Below are positions 34,912-42,891 of a stretch of DNA of 64,000 nucleotides, piece by piece; within the stretch, counting starts at the first letter, position 1; each line of letters begins with the position of its first letter. Source of the stretch: Bacillus testis (GTDB lineage: Bacteria > Bacillota > Bacilli > Bacillales > DSM-1321); the NCBI RefSeq assembly GCF_001243895.1, contig NZ_LN851186.1:2817842-2881841 (forward strand). The letters are read 5' to 3'. The notes under the pieces were generated by a model. It had not been told where the DNA came from. It saw only the letters and a list, made by a program, of their open reading frames with translations, and made no database searches. The position numbers were made by a program, and so were the translations under genes.

Positions 34912-35995
34912 ATTCAAAACTATTTTCGAGTTTATTTCCGTATAAACACTTATTTCCCTGCGGAGAACATGCTATGGAAGCAGCATCAATCCGTTCCTTC
35001 AGAACTTCTTGTTTGCCGGTCTTCCAATTAAATGCGATTAACCGGTACCGTTTCTGATATTGATCGACCAAAGCCGATTCATACGGGACGAACGTAATAA
35101 ACGTATTTTTGGGGGCAACCAATTCAAACGGTTGGATCACCCAATCAGAATAAGAACCGATTGCCGGCGCTTTCATCGTTTTGTACGATTGGCCGTTCCA
35201 TTTATGGAATTCGTACTGTAAGGCCATGGAGTCCTCTTTGTGCTGATTGATTGTCAAAAGGATCTCTTTCTCCGCCCTGAATGTTATGCTATCTTGATAG
35301 AGATCTTTAGATGAAGACGTCAATAAATCATAACTTTTAAGCGGCGTTGTCAGCTGAGGGGTTTCCTCATTCCAATCCAAATACACCACAGAGTGGGCAC
35401 TTTGCCATTGTGCAAAAGGTTTCGGCAAAGCAACCTTCTCCAGTTTTCCTAATTCGAAATAACAAATATATGATTGGAATGACCACTCTTCATTGAAGCT
35501 GTCAATCAAAATCATATTGTCGGAAAACGGATTCCATGAAACGGTTAGCTCATGGGCTGCAATTGTAAACGAATACAGTTCTTTTCCATTGCATTCCAGA
35601 ATGTGAATACCCATTTTGTTCTGTCCATTCGGCATATAAACAAGGATAATTTCCTTATTAGGCGAGATTGAAACCCCACCGACCATTTCAGTAGTGGAAA
35701 AAATCTCTTTCTTCTTGCCGGTGCCAAACTCGTAAGTCATGATAACCGTCCTGTTTCCAGCCTTTGCACTATAAAGAATTGAATTCTCGGAAATCCAGCC
35801 GTATGCATTTTGGAAAGTATGTTTCTCATCAGACAGGGGTAAGGGCTTAATTGTTACATCTTGCTGTTTTTTTTCTTCAGGCACTGCCTTATTGGTTCCT
35901 TCTTCTTCACAGCCAACGAGAATGATAACAAGTAAACAAAAAAATAAAAACAAAAACTTTGCATTGCCAGTTTCTGTTTCCTGACTTTCCCTCAA
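34892..35995 (-). CDS. yqgU: YqgU-like lipoprotein
   Basis: A 367-residue secreted lipoprotein. The signal peptide (about 13-28, FLFLFFCLLVIILVGC) ends in lipobox LVGC with Cys29. The mature part begins with an acidic linker and then repeats of beta-type blocks (AYGWISENSILYSA, GGVSISPNKEIILVY, WNPFSDNMILIDSF) suggesting a beta-propeller. Function is not known. Position between yqgV/W and yqgT matches B. subtilis yqgU. Confidence 0.85.
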   Translation of the reverse strand: MRESQETETGNAKFLFLFFCLLVIILVGCEEEGTNKAVPEEKKQQDVTIKPLPLSDEKHTFQNAYGWISENSILYSAKAGNRTVIMTYEFGTGKKKEIFSTTEMVGGVSISPNKEIILVYMPNGQNKMGIHILECNGKELYSFTIAAHELTVSWNPFSDNMILIDSFNEEWSFQSYICYFELGKLEKVALPKPFAQWQSAHSVVYLDWNEETPQLTTPLKSYDLLTSSSKDLYQDSITFRAEKEILLTINQHKEDSMALQYEFHKWNGQSYKTMKAPAIGSYSDWVIQPFELVAPKNTFITFVPYESALVDQYQKRYRLIAFNWKTGKQEVLKERIDAASIACSPQGNKCLYGNKLENSFEYKKISP

Positions 35996-36129
35996 ACACT
36001 CTCACCCCAATATTTCAGCAAAGCTCAATTGAGATCATACTACATGGTACAATTTCTTTTGCATACGACTATCATAGTAAATAAATTCAGTTTATAAAAG
36101 GTGTAAAGGGCAAATAAATCAATATGGAC

Positions 36130-36987
36130 CTATTTACCTAGAAAGAGAGCTTTATCCAGTAAAGGGAATGCCTCATTCTCGATTGCCGGCAATTGAGACA
36201 TCGGAAGCGGATTCATGCCTTTTCCCAGTTCCAATGTAAAACCCGGTTTCCTATATTGATAAATGAACCAATCCCTGAAACCAGCTGAACTATCCACATC
36301 CTGAATGGCTTTATAACAACCCGCCTCTTCCAAACAACATGCATACTCACCCGCTTCCTCCGGTTCATATCCCCGATACCCCCAGTAGAATTCCTTCCCC
36401 TGAGTATGGAGCGCCAGGATATGGTGAAAATCACTGCCTGCCACTAACTGTTGCATGGCGATCGCTTCCGGTTCTGTCAGCGGTTTCTCCCCTGGATAAT
36501 CGCGATAATACGGTTGCCTGCAATAGCTTTTCTCTCTATTTTCCTCCCAATGCGCCGGAAATTGCTTATTCAGATCAACGCCGCGTATATTCGCTTTCCA
36601 GCCATTATAGTCAGGCTTGTATTCATTCATTCGAGCAACATCGCTCATACCGGCCGTAACTTGGGAACCCTTAGCGACCAACTCGACGCCGTCAGGGTTG
36701 ACCATTGGAACAGCTGAAATCTGAATTTGGTCGAGCAGTCCGGGCATAAGTTGGCTGGATTGGCCCAGGCGCTTCAACCAGTTCATCAACACCACAGAGG
36801 TAATCCATTCATTTGCATGAAAGGATGCATTGTAATGGACAATATTTTCTCCTCTTCCCCAGCGCAGCTCGTATATATTTTGATTCAAGACACTTTTGCC
36901 AATCACCCGGCATTCCATAGAAGGAACATTCCCCATAAGCTCTCTGATTTCCTCTTGCAATACCTCATATGTGTAAACTCCCTGCAT
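36130..36987 (-). CDS. yqgT: M14 zinc peptidase, YqgT-like, without LysM region
   Basis: A 285-residue M14 carboxypeptidase-type enzyme, probably cutting gamma-D-Glu-diamino acid bonds in peptidoglycan peptides. Zinc ligands are His57 and Glu60 (SFHANEW) and His194 (LALHTQGKEF); the catalytic Glu253 is in TLELGKG; substrate-binding GVDLNKQFPAHW is present. The start at 36987 (MQGVYTYEVL) has AAAGGTGA upstream; a longer form would run into repeat copy C. B. subtilis YqgT is longer at the N-terminus; no LysM module or signal peptide is seen here. Confidence 0.87.
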   Translation of the reverse strand: MQGVYTYEVLQEEIRELMGNVPSMECRVIGKSVLNQNIYELRWGRGENIVHYNASFHANEWITSVVLMNWLKRLGQSSQLMPGLLDQIQISAVPMVNPDGVELVAKGSQVTAGMSDVARMNEYKPDYNGWKANIRGVDLNKQFPAHWEENREKSYCRQPYYRDYPGEKPLTEPEAIAMQQLVAGSDFHHILALHTQGKEFYWGYRGYEPEEAGEYACCLEEAGCYKAIQDVDSSAGFRDWFIYQYRKPGFTLELGKGMNPLPMSQLPAIENEAFPLLDKALFLGK

Positions 36988-37016
36988 ATCAAATTCACCT
37001 TTCCCCTTTCTCAGAT

Positions 37017-37130
37017 TCAGTGAAACTGTGATTGATGGCCTTCTTTCCACCGATTATGAGTTGAACCAATCGGATTCTTACTGTTGTTGTGTCAGCTTTT
37101 GAAGTAGGATTCCTAGAATGGGATTAAAAA
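37017..37130 (+). repeat. Dispersed structured repeat, copy C (shortened)
   Basis: About 114 bases sharing CAGTGAAACTGTGATTGATGG at the start, the central hairpin CCGATT...AATCGG around ATGAGTTGAACC, and the end TTGAAGTAGG...AGAATGGGAT with the other copies. Some 45 bases are missing relative to copies A, B and D. It abuts the 5' end of yqgT. Confidence 0.75.
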
Positions 37131-37156
37131 AGACTTGTTCCTAAAATGAACAAGCC
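37126..37156 (-). terminator. Hairpin-T terminator beyond repeat copy C
   Basis: On the minus strand GGCTTGTTC/GAACAAGTC with a seven-base loop is followed by six T. It would stop transcription coming from the MFS side before yqgT. Confidence 0.7.
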
Positions 37157-37390
37157 TTTCCCATCCGCCAACCTCGGCACCCAAAATCCCTTTTTCGTTT
37201 TAATCTAATTCGCCGGTAATTCCGTATTTACTTCCATTTGTATGATCCTTGAATTGGTTGTATACCTTTTCTGATGCCTGATTTTTTATTTCCTGTTAAA
37301 TGATAGTGAAGTTGGTGTTTATATATGAAGAACATTCCTTATGTCGCTAATGGGGCAGGTTTGTAGAAGAAGAGTTTCTAGGATATAACT
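37157..37390. other. Spacer between yqgT and the MFS gene
   Basis: No coding sequence with a ribosome site was found. The DNA becomes progressively richer in A and T towards the MFS gene, marking the edge of the probable acquired segment. Confidence 0.5.
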
Positions 37391-37427
37391 AAAAAAAGGT
37401 CCTTTTCTCCATTTAAGAAAAGGACCT
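37391..37427 (-). terminator. Terminator of the MFS gene
   Basis: On the minus strand AGGTCCTTTTCT/AGAAAAGGACCT with a seven-base loop is followed by seven T, 30 bases after the MFS stop. Confidence 0.88.
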
Positions 37428-37457
37428 ACTTATTTATTGTTCCAACATGTTTTTTTA

Positions 37458-38669
37458 TTATTCTTTTACATGTTCATAATAATTTCTTTTAGACTTATCA
37501 GATACAATAAAATTAATAATTAACCCCAATACTAAAAAAGCAAAGGAGCCTATGATGTATATTGGACGAATTTCAAACAGTTCAGCAGATAATCCAATTG
37601 TGACTGTAAATAATACTATTAAACTAGCCTCCAAAATCCCAAAGACACTGGAGAATCTCCCCATAATATCTACGGGTACGTTGTTTTGATAGAAAGTTAA
37701 AAAACCTATATTAGCGAATGATAAGAAAAACGTCAAAGTGAAGAATCCAATAGATGCCCCTATGAAATCATCTGAAAAAGCAAAAATTAAGTAGCCAATA
37801 GGAGTAAAGAACGCCCCAAGTCCAATTAAAATATTTAATTTTAATTTATTGGCGAATACAGCATTTACTAATGAACCGCCAATTATGCCAACACCCGCAA
37901 TACTAACGAGAAATCCATAGGTACTTTCAGATAAAGATAGAACTTCTGTGGCGAACGCAGCCTCCAAAGAATCTAAGGCAGTCATAAACACTGTAATTAT
38001 ACTAAATAGAATATAAACTAAGGTCACATGAATATTTGTGTGACTAAATTTAAGTATACTTTTCCAGTCGTTATAAATTAATGCTAGATTAATCTTTTCT
38101 GATATGATATCTCCTTTCCTTATCTCCACATTTGGAAGTAGTAGAATGACTATTGCTGATAAAAATAACGCAATAGAATTCATCTGAATAGCTAAGTAAG
38201 GAGAACCAAAAATAAAAAGAAAGCCTGCAATGGAAGGTCCTAGTATAAATCCACATGAATTGATAAAGTTTCTCATTGCATTAAATCTTTGTCTATCCGT
38301 CTTGGGAATTAACTTAGTCATGTAGACCATGGAAGTTGGTTCAAATATAGAGCTAGCTATATTAATTAGAAAGATTACTAAGTAAATCAGGAAAAGAGAA
38401 TTTAGAAATGGTAATGTGAATATGAATAACGCTCTAATTAAATCCAGAAAAATCATTAGGTTTCTTTTATTTAATCGATCGATAAAAGTTCCAGACCAAA
38501 AATTTGTAAATAAGGTTGCGATAGGTAAAAGAATATATAGTATTGATATGGCTAAGGGTGATCCCGTCATATCTAATATAATTAAGTTTAAAGCTATCAA
38601 ATAAACCCATGCACCTACATTTGATATTCCGATTCCAAATAAAAGTAAAAGGGGGTTTTTCCATTCCAT
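37458..38669 (-). CDS. MFS transporter under T-box control, probably acquired
   Basis: A 403-residue major facilitator with about twelve membrane helices, of the type related to MefA-like efflux pumps (MFS_3): GIGISNVGAWVYLIALNLII, loop WSGTFIDRLNKRNLMI between helices 2 and 3, NAMRNFINSCGFILGPSIAG. Codons and bases are clearly more AT-rich than in the flanking genes. The ATG at 38669 (MEWKNPLLLL) has AGGAGTGAT and lies just past the T-box terminator, so charging of a tRNA should control it. Substrate unknown; amino acid or drug export are both possible. Confidence 0.85.
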   Translation of the reverse strand: MEWKNPLLLLFGIGISNVGAWVYLIALNLIILDMTGSPLAISILYILLPIATLFTNFWSGTFIDRLNKRNLMIFLDLIRALFIFTLPFLNSLFLIYLVIFLINIASSIFEPTSMVYMTKLIPKTDRQRFNAMRNFINSCGFILGPSIAGFLFIFGSPYLAIQMNSIALFLSAIVILLLPNVEIRKGDIISEKINLALIYNDWKSILKFSHTNIHVTLVYILFSIITVFMTALDSLEAAFATEVLSLSESTYGFLVSIAGVGIIGGSLVNAVFANKLKLNILIGLGAFFTPIGYLIFAFSDDFIGASIGFFTLTFFLSFANIGFLTFYQNNVPVDIMGRFSSVFGILEASLIVLFTVTIGLSAELFEIRPIYIIGSFAFLVLGLIINFIVSDKSKRNYYEHVKE

Positions 38670-38701
38670 CTTATCACTCCTAAATATAAGGTTTAAAACC
38701 G

Positions 38702-38990
38702 AAAAAAATCTCACCTCCAAGGATATGATCCTTGGGGACGAGACTCCTTATATTAGAAGTTCGTGGTACCACCCCAGTTTATTTCTGTGTTACCACAGAA
38801 ACCTTTTCGAGTACGACAAAACTGTTTATACTCTATCTCTATAACGGGAGAAACCGACACATAATCAATATCTAGACGAAATATCCTATGTATTGCTCCA
38901 AGACTTGTTTCGGTGTGCCTTTACATCCTCCATTTTCAGCTAGCAGGAGTTCTCTGTTATGCTTGAACACACTTACTCTTCTCTTCATTG
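38702..38990 (-). promoter_or_regulatory. T-box riboswitch leader of the MFS gene
   Basis: On the minus strand the T-box sequence GGGGTGGTACCACGA (38775-38761) precedes a terminator (arms TCTCGTCCCCAAGGAT and ATCCTTGGAGGTGAGA, 38743-38709) and seven T (38708-38702). Upstream are stem I features: AGAGAAGAGTAAGTGTG pairing with CACAC, AGAGAACTCC, GCTGAAAATGG and TTGGAGC. The TGGT bulge predicts a tRNA with discriminator A. The loop CACACCGAAACAAG suggests specifier ACA (threonine), but this reading is tentative. Uncharged tRNA would stabilise the antiterminator and turn the transporter on. Confidence 0.88.
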
Positions 38991-39072
38991 CATTTATTAT
39001 ATATTATGGGTGATTATACAGTAATTAACAGAATAAAAGAAGTATTATTTAAATTTAAGGTAAGATTCTTAT

Positions 39073-39159
39073 ATTGAATAAAAAGTATACAATCAGTTCC
39101 AAGTTTGTGAAGAAACGTACTTAAACAAACTGGGGATTGATTCAATAAAAAGTATACAA
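39073..39159 (+). repeat. Pair of 20-base direct repeats
   Basis: ATTGAATAAAAAGTATACAA (39073-39092) recurs as ATTCAATAAAAAGTATACAA (39140-39159), 19 of 20 identical, 67 bases apart start to start. No gene lies in this AT-rich stretch between the T-box leader and the yqgS terminator. They may be traces of a mobile element or of tandem duplication. Confidence 0.7.
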
Positions 39160-39210
39160 CTTTATTCTTCATTAAGTATTAACTGCGCATGCCAATGTAA
39201 AACAATTTTA

Positions 39211-39254
39211 AAGAGCCATACTGCGTTTAGGATGCAGTATGGCTCTTATTTTTT
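39211..39254. terminator. Terminator of yqgS
   Basis: Stem AAGAGCCATACTGC against GCAGTATGGCTCTT with a nine-base loop, T-rich on the plus side, located 33 bases after the yqgS stop. Confidence 0.8.
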
Positions 39255-39286
39255 AATCAAAATCCTATAGTTTTATGATCGCCGCT

Positions 39287-41179
39287 TTAAGGTGATTTTA
39301 CATTCTCATTGAAGCGAAGGAGGTCTCCATAAATAATTTTGTCGGAGAATTCGAGTTCTTGCTTCGCTTTTTCTTCATATGGCCCGCAGGCAGCGGCATC
39401 CTCCACCGGCTCCCCGTTAACATTGCTGTAACAAGTATCTTTCGTAAATGTAAGGTCCTCCGTGATAAAGCTGCCATCTCGAAAAACAGTGAATCCTAAC
39501 CGGTCCTTTGAGAATAAGTCGGCGCCGAACTCAATATTGTCTTTCGTTGGGATTCCTAACAGATGCAGCAAGGTTGGTTTAAGATCTACCTGTCCGGCTA
39601 CCTCTGTCATCACTTTTCCCTTGTGGCCGGGAATATGGATAATTAATGGGACCTTTTGCAGCTGCGCAGAATCATACGGTGTAATTTCCTCTTTATTCAA
39701 ATATTGCGCCATAGCTGCATTATGGTTCTCTGATATCCCGTAATGATCACCGTATAAAATGATGACGGAATTGTCGTAGAGCCCTTCCTTCTTCAATAAA
39801 TCAATGAAATGCCCAATTGCTTCATCCATATAACGGACAGTCAAAAAATACTGATTAAGCGTTTTTGAGTTGGAGTCATAGGGCGCAATCGAAGCATCCT
39901 TCTCATCCAGTGTGAAAGGATAATGATTGGTAAGTGTAATGAATTTGGCGTAGAATGGTTTGCCTTTCGCTTCCAATTCCTTTAAGTGTTCTATAGATTG
40001 TTCAAAAAAGTCTTTATCCTTTAATCCCCAGCCAACTGAGTTCTCCTCGTTAACCGTATAGTCTTCAATATTATAAAATCGTTGGTATCCAAGCGATCCA
40101 TACATTACATCCCGGTTCCAGAAGCTTTTATTATTGGCATGAAGCGAGGCAGTTGAATAACCCGCTTCATTAAGGATTTCCGGCGTGGCCCTGTATTGAT
40201 TTCTCGGATTTGTGAAAAATACGGCTCCCCTGCTTAATGGATACAGCGAATTTTCCACAATGAACTCAGAATCCGACGTCTTTCCTTGCCCTACTTGATG
40301 GTAGAAATGATTGAAATAGTAACTGTCCTTAATGAACGAGTTTAAAAACGGGGTTATCTCCTGGCCGTTGACAGTCTCGTTTATGACAAAATTCTGCGTG
40401 CTTTCCATACTGATCATGATGACATTTTTTCCTTTTGCTGCCCCAAACATGGCCGGATTTTCTTGTTTGTAGTTAGCTCGTACATAGTTTTCGATGTCAG
40501 CCAATTCAGTGCCATCCGCTAACGCTCTTTGTGCCGAGGACTTAGATTGAAGAAATGCATCGTAGATATGGTAGTTGTAGGTTCCTATATTCTTGACTAG
40601 CATTTCTCGATCAAACGTGCGCGTCAGCAACTGGGGGCGTTCCGTTTCTGCCAAGCCAAGATTCAAAAAAGAAATGGCGGCCACGAGCAACACATACACC
40701 TTTTGTTTTCGCTTGTTATATGGCGTAGCCGACACAAAGGCGGGCTTCCATTTTATTAACAGCACCAATACAAAAACATCTAAAAAGAATAAAATATCCC
40801 ACGGCGATAGCAGATGGAAAATGCTTTCTCCCAGCTCTCCCATATTACTGGCCTGGAAGAGCAACGGAATCGTCAGGAAGTCGGTAAACTCCCGGTAATA
40901 CACAACATTTCCGTATAGAATGGCAGACACAAGACAACTTGCGCCCAGAATATAACCGGATTTAAATTTGTTTTTAAAGAAAAGCGATCCCCCAAAGACT
41001 ATCATAAGAAACGCCAATGGATTGATGAACAGGATCAGTTCCTGTATAGCATTCTCGATTTTTATATCAAAGCTTATTTTATAAGTGATGTATGTTTTGA
41101 GCCACAGCATGATAATCGCCAGAGCCATCAATGAAATGCGCTTGGACGGCCACGTAAGCCTTATCATTTTTCCCTTCAT
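39287..41179 (-). CDS. yqgS: LtaS-family lipoteichoic acid synthase/primase-like enzyme
   Basis: A 630-residue membrane sulfatase-fold enzyme that transfers glycerol phosphate from phosphatidylglycerol. Five N-terminal helices (to about residue 175) are followed by a linker and an extracellular catalytic domain with Glu259 and the nucleophile Thr261 ([10 protein letters not shown]), and the metal-site patterns [12 protein letters not shown] and [13 protein letters not shown]. Length matches YqgS (638 residues), one of the four LtaS paralogues of B. subtilis. Start ATG behind GGGGAGG. Confidence 0.93.
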   Translation of the reverse strand: MKGKMIRLTWPSKRISLMALAIIMLWLKTYITYKISFDIKIENAIQELILFINPLAFLMIVFGGSLFFKNKFKSGYILGASCLVSAILYGNVVYYREFTDFLTIPLLFQASNMGELGESIFHLLSPWDILFFLDVFVLVLLIKWKPAFVSATPYNKRKQKVYVLLVAAISFLNLGLAETERPQLLTRTFDREMLVKNIGTYNYHIYDAFLQSKSSAQRALADGTELADIENYVRANYKQENPAMFGAAKGKNVIMISMESTQNFVINETVNGQEITPFLNSFIKDSYYFNHFYHQVGQGKTSDSEFIVENSLYPLSRGAVFFTNPRNQYRATPEILNEAGYSTASLHANNKSFWNRDVMYGSLGYQRFYNIEDYTVNEENSVGWGLKDKDFFEQSIEHLKELEAKGKPFYAKFITLTNHYPFTLDEKDASIAPYDSNSKTLNQYFLTVRYMDEAIGHFIDLLKKEGLYDNSVIILYGDHYGISENHNAAMAQYLNKEEITPYDSAQLQKVPLIIHIPGHKGKVMTEVAGQVDLKPTLLHLLGIPTKDNIEFGADLFSKDRLGFTVFRDGSFITEDLTFTKDTCYSNVNGEPVEDAAACGPYEEKAKQELEFSDKIIYGDLLRFNENVKSP

Positions 41180-41306
41180 TTTTACCTCCCCTTAACAGCT
41201 AGCTTTGTCCTTATCCGCTTTTGAAAACAAAAAGTAAATATTAACCATTTATTATATGATAAATCTTACTTCTTCTTGTCTTAAAAATCAAATTATGTCC
41301 TTACGC

Positions 41307-41468
41307 ATAAAGCGAAACTTTAATCAGCGGGGTTTTCATTCATTCATCACCACCGGTTATGGGCCGAACCAGCAGGATTGTTACTATGCCCGATTCCCCT
41401 CTTACACTTTTTGTATCTTCACTCTCCTATTGAAACAGAAGGTTCCCTGCCAGTTAAAATGGATAAAA
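41307..41468 (+). repeat. Dispersed structured repeat, copy B (yqgS-glcK)
   Basis: About 162 bases beginning ATAAAGCGAAACTTTAATC and ending TGCCAGTTAAAATGGATAAA, colinear with copy A: AATCAGCGGGG, CCACCGGTTATGGGCCGAACC, CTTACACTTTTTGTATCTTC, CCTATTGAAACAG. It fills the intergenic space upstream of yqgS and downstream of glcK, in the direction opposite to both genes. Confidence 0.85.
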
Positions 41469-41507
41469 AAAGGACTGCTTTTACCATATGAAAAGCAGTC
41501 CCTTTCT
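41465..41507 (-). terminator. Terminator of yqgQ-glcK
   Basis: On the minus strand GGACTGCTTTTC/AAAAGCAGTCC with a short loop is followed by seven T. It abuts repeat copy B. Confidence 0.88.
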
Positions 41508-41513
41508 GATACC

Positions 41514-42479
41514 TTAATCTAATAAATGGGTTTTTACCATCCATGCAGCGCCGATGACGCCTGCATCATTTCCTAAAGTGGCGATTGCTAGCTCCGTTGA
41601 TTCTCTGACGCGGAGGAATGTGTATTTTCTAAAGTAAGCTTCGACGCCCTTCAACAAAATATCGCCTGCCTTGGAGACGCCGCCTCCAATAACAATTTTC
41701 TCAGGGTTGAGGGCGTTTGCCACATTCGCCAGTGCATAGCCTAAATAAAAGGATACTCGGTCCAGGATATGAAGCGCATAGGCATCCTTATTCCTTGCGC
41801 AGTCTACGACGTCTTTGGCCGTAATCGATCCGTTTGCGCCCAATAGGTCTGTCAGCTTTGACTCCGGATGGTTTTTCAAGTCTTCCAATGCAAGGCGCAC
41901 AATGCCTGTGGCTGATGCGACCGTTTCAAGGCAGCCTGTTTTACCGCAGTTGCATTCAAAGCCGTTTTCCGGAACGGCCGTGATATGCCCAATTTCGCCT
42001 GCCGCTCCGCTGATTCCCTGAACCATCATCCCATTGGCGATTACTCCGCCGCCGACTCCGGTTCCTAAAGTCACACAGACCATATCGCTTGCACCGGCTC
42101 CGGCTCCTTTCCACATTTCGCCGATGGCCGCCGTATTGGCGTCATTATCGACCCAGACCGGCAAACCTGTTTTTTCTGTTAGGCTTTGCTTCAACGGGTA
42201 ATTCTTCCACCCTAGGTTCACTGCTTCGTAAATAACGCCATTCTCAGCATTGACAGGCCCTGGAGCACCCATGCCGATTCCTAAAATCCTACTTTTGTCT
42301 TCACCCAATTCATGAAGCTTGGCTTCCATCGCCGTATTGATATCAGCTGTTATATTTTTTCCTTGATCAGAAATATCCGTGGGAACTTCCCACTTATGTA
42401 AAATTTCGCCATTCGCCGTTAGGAAAGCCAATTTGATGGTTGTTCCACCTAAATCTACACCCATTAACCATTTTTCCAT
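41514..42479 (-). CDS. glcK: Glucokinase (ROK family)
   Basis: Phosphorylates free glucose with ATP in the cytoplasm. The 321-residue protein has the phosphate motif DLGGTTIK (9-16), the sugar-binding DNDAN, EIGH (162-165) and the ROK zinc-binding CNCGKTGC (176-183). The ATG at 42479 (MEKWLMGVDLGG) is preceded by AAGGTGA; an in-frame GTG four codons earlier overlaps that site. Same length and place (after yqgQ) as in B. subtilis. Confidence 0.96.
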   Translation of the reverse strand: MEKWLMGVDLGGTTIKLAFLTANGEILHKWEVPTDISDQGKNITADINTAMEAKLHELGEDKSRILGIGMGAPGPVNAENGVIYEAVNLGWKNYPLKQSLTEKTGLPVWVDNDANTAAIGEMWKGAGAGASDMVCVTLGTGVGGGVIANGMMVQGISGAAGEIGHITAVPENGFECNCGKTGCLETVASATGIVRLALEDLKNHPESKLTDLLGANGSITAKDVVDCARNKDAYALHILDRVSFYLGYALANVANALNPEKIVIGGGVSKAGDILLKGVEAYFRKYTFLRVRESTELAIATLGNDAGVIGAAWMVKTHLLD

Positions 42480-42492
42480 GTCGATGTTCACC

Positions 42493-42696
42493 TTACACTC
42501 TCTTGTCTTTTTCGATTTCTATTTCTCTGCGCAACAGCATCAACGCTGTTTGGAAATCTTGGACTGGCAACAGCTGCGACTTGTATAACTCTTTGAGCTC
42601 GTCCTCCATCAGCTGCAGGTCAGCCAGCCGGTCACCCACATAAATAATAGTGCCAAACTTCTTCAATAATTGTTGTATATCATAAATAGTATTCAT
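42493..42696 (-). CDS. yqgQ: YqgQ family protein
   Basis: A 67-residue helical protein of unknown function. The pattern MNTIYDIQQLLKKFGTIIY, DLQLMEDELKELY and FQTALMLLRREIEIEK is YqgQ. The ATG at 42696 is behind GAGGGAAAAG. Only 13 bases separate it from glcK, so the two are cotranscribed. Confidence 0.93.
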   Translation of the reverse strand: MNTIYDIQQLLKKFGTIIYVGDRLADLQLMEDELKELYKSQLLPVQDFQTALMLLRREIEIEKDKRV

Positions 42697-42729
42697 CTTT
42701 TCCCTCATCGCCTGTTTGTTTACAGGTAA

Positions 42730-42758
42730 AGTATATCGGATACCAGACCATCCCACAA
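42730..42758 (-). promoter_or_regulatory. Candidate sigma-A promoter of yqgQ-glcK
   Basis: On the minus strand TTGTGG (42758-42753) and TATACT (42735-42730) are 17 bases apart; the start site would lie about 27 bases before yqgQ. Confidence 0.55.
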
Positions 42759-42891
42759 GCACGCAAACCCACTTAAATCTGAAAAAAAACGCACTTATTC
42801 GATTGTTCGAAAAAGGCGCAAAGCTATTAGCGGCTTGCACAAGAAAAACAACCATCGGGAGTAATTCCAATGGCTGTATCATGCAACTTAT

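Noticed and set aside
41256..41522. 88-codon plus-strand reading frame between yqgS and glcK
   Set aside because: It consists mainly of repeat copy B, has no ribosome site and overlaps the glcK terminator.
42697..42891. N-terminal extension of yqgQ by about 60 codons
   Set aside because: The extension is not YqgQ-like, contains the predicted promoter, and the ribosome site belongs to the ATG at 42696.
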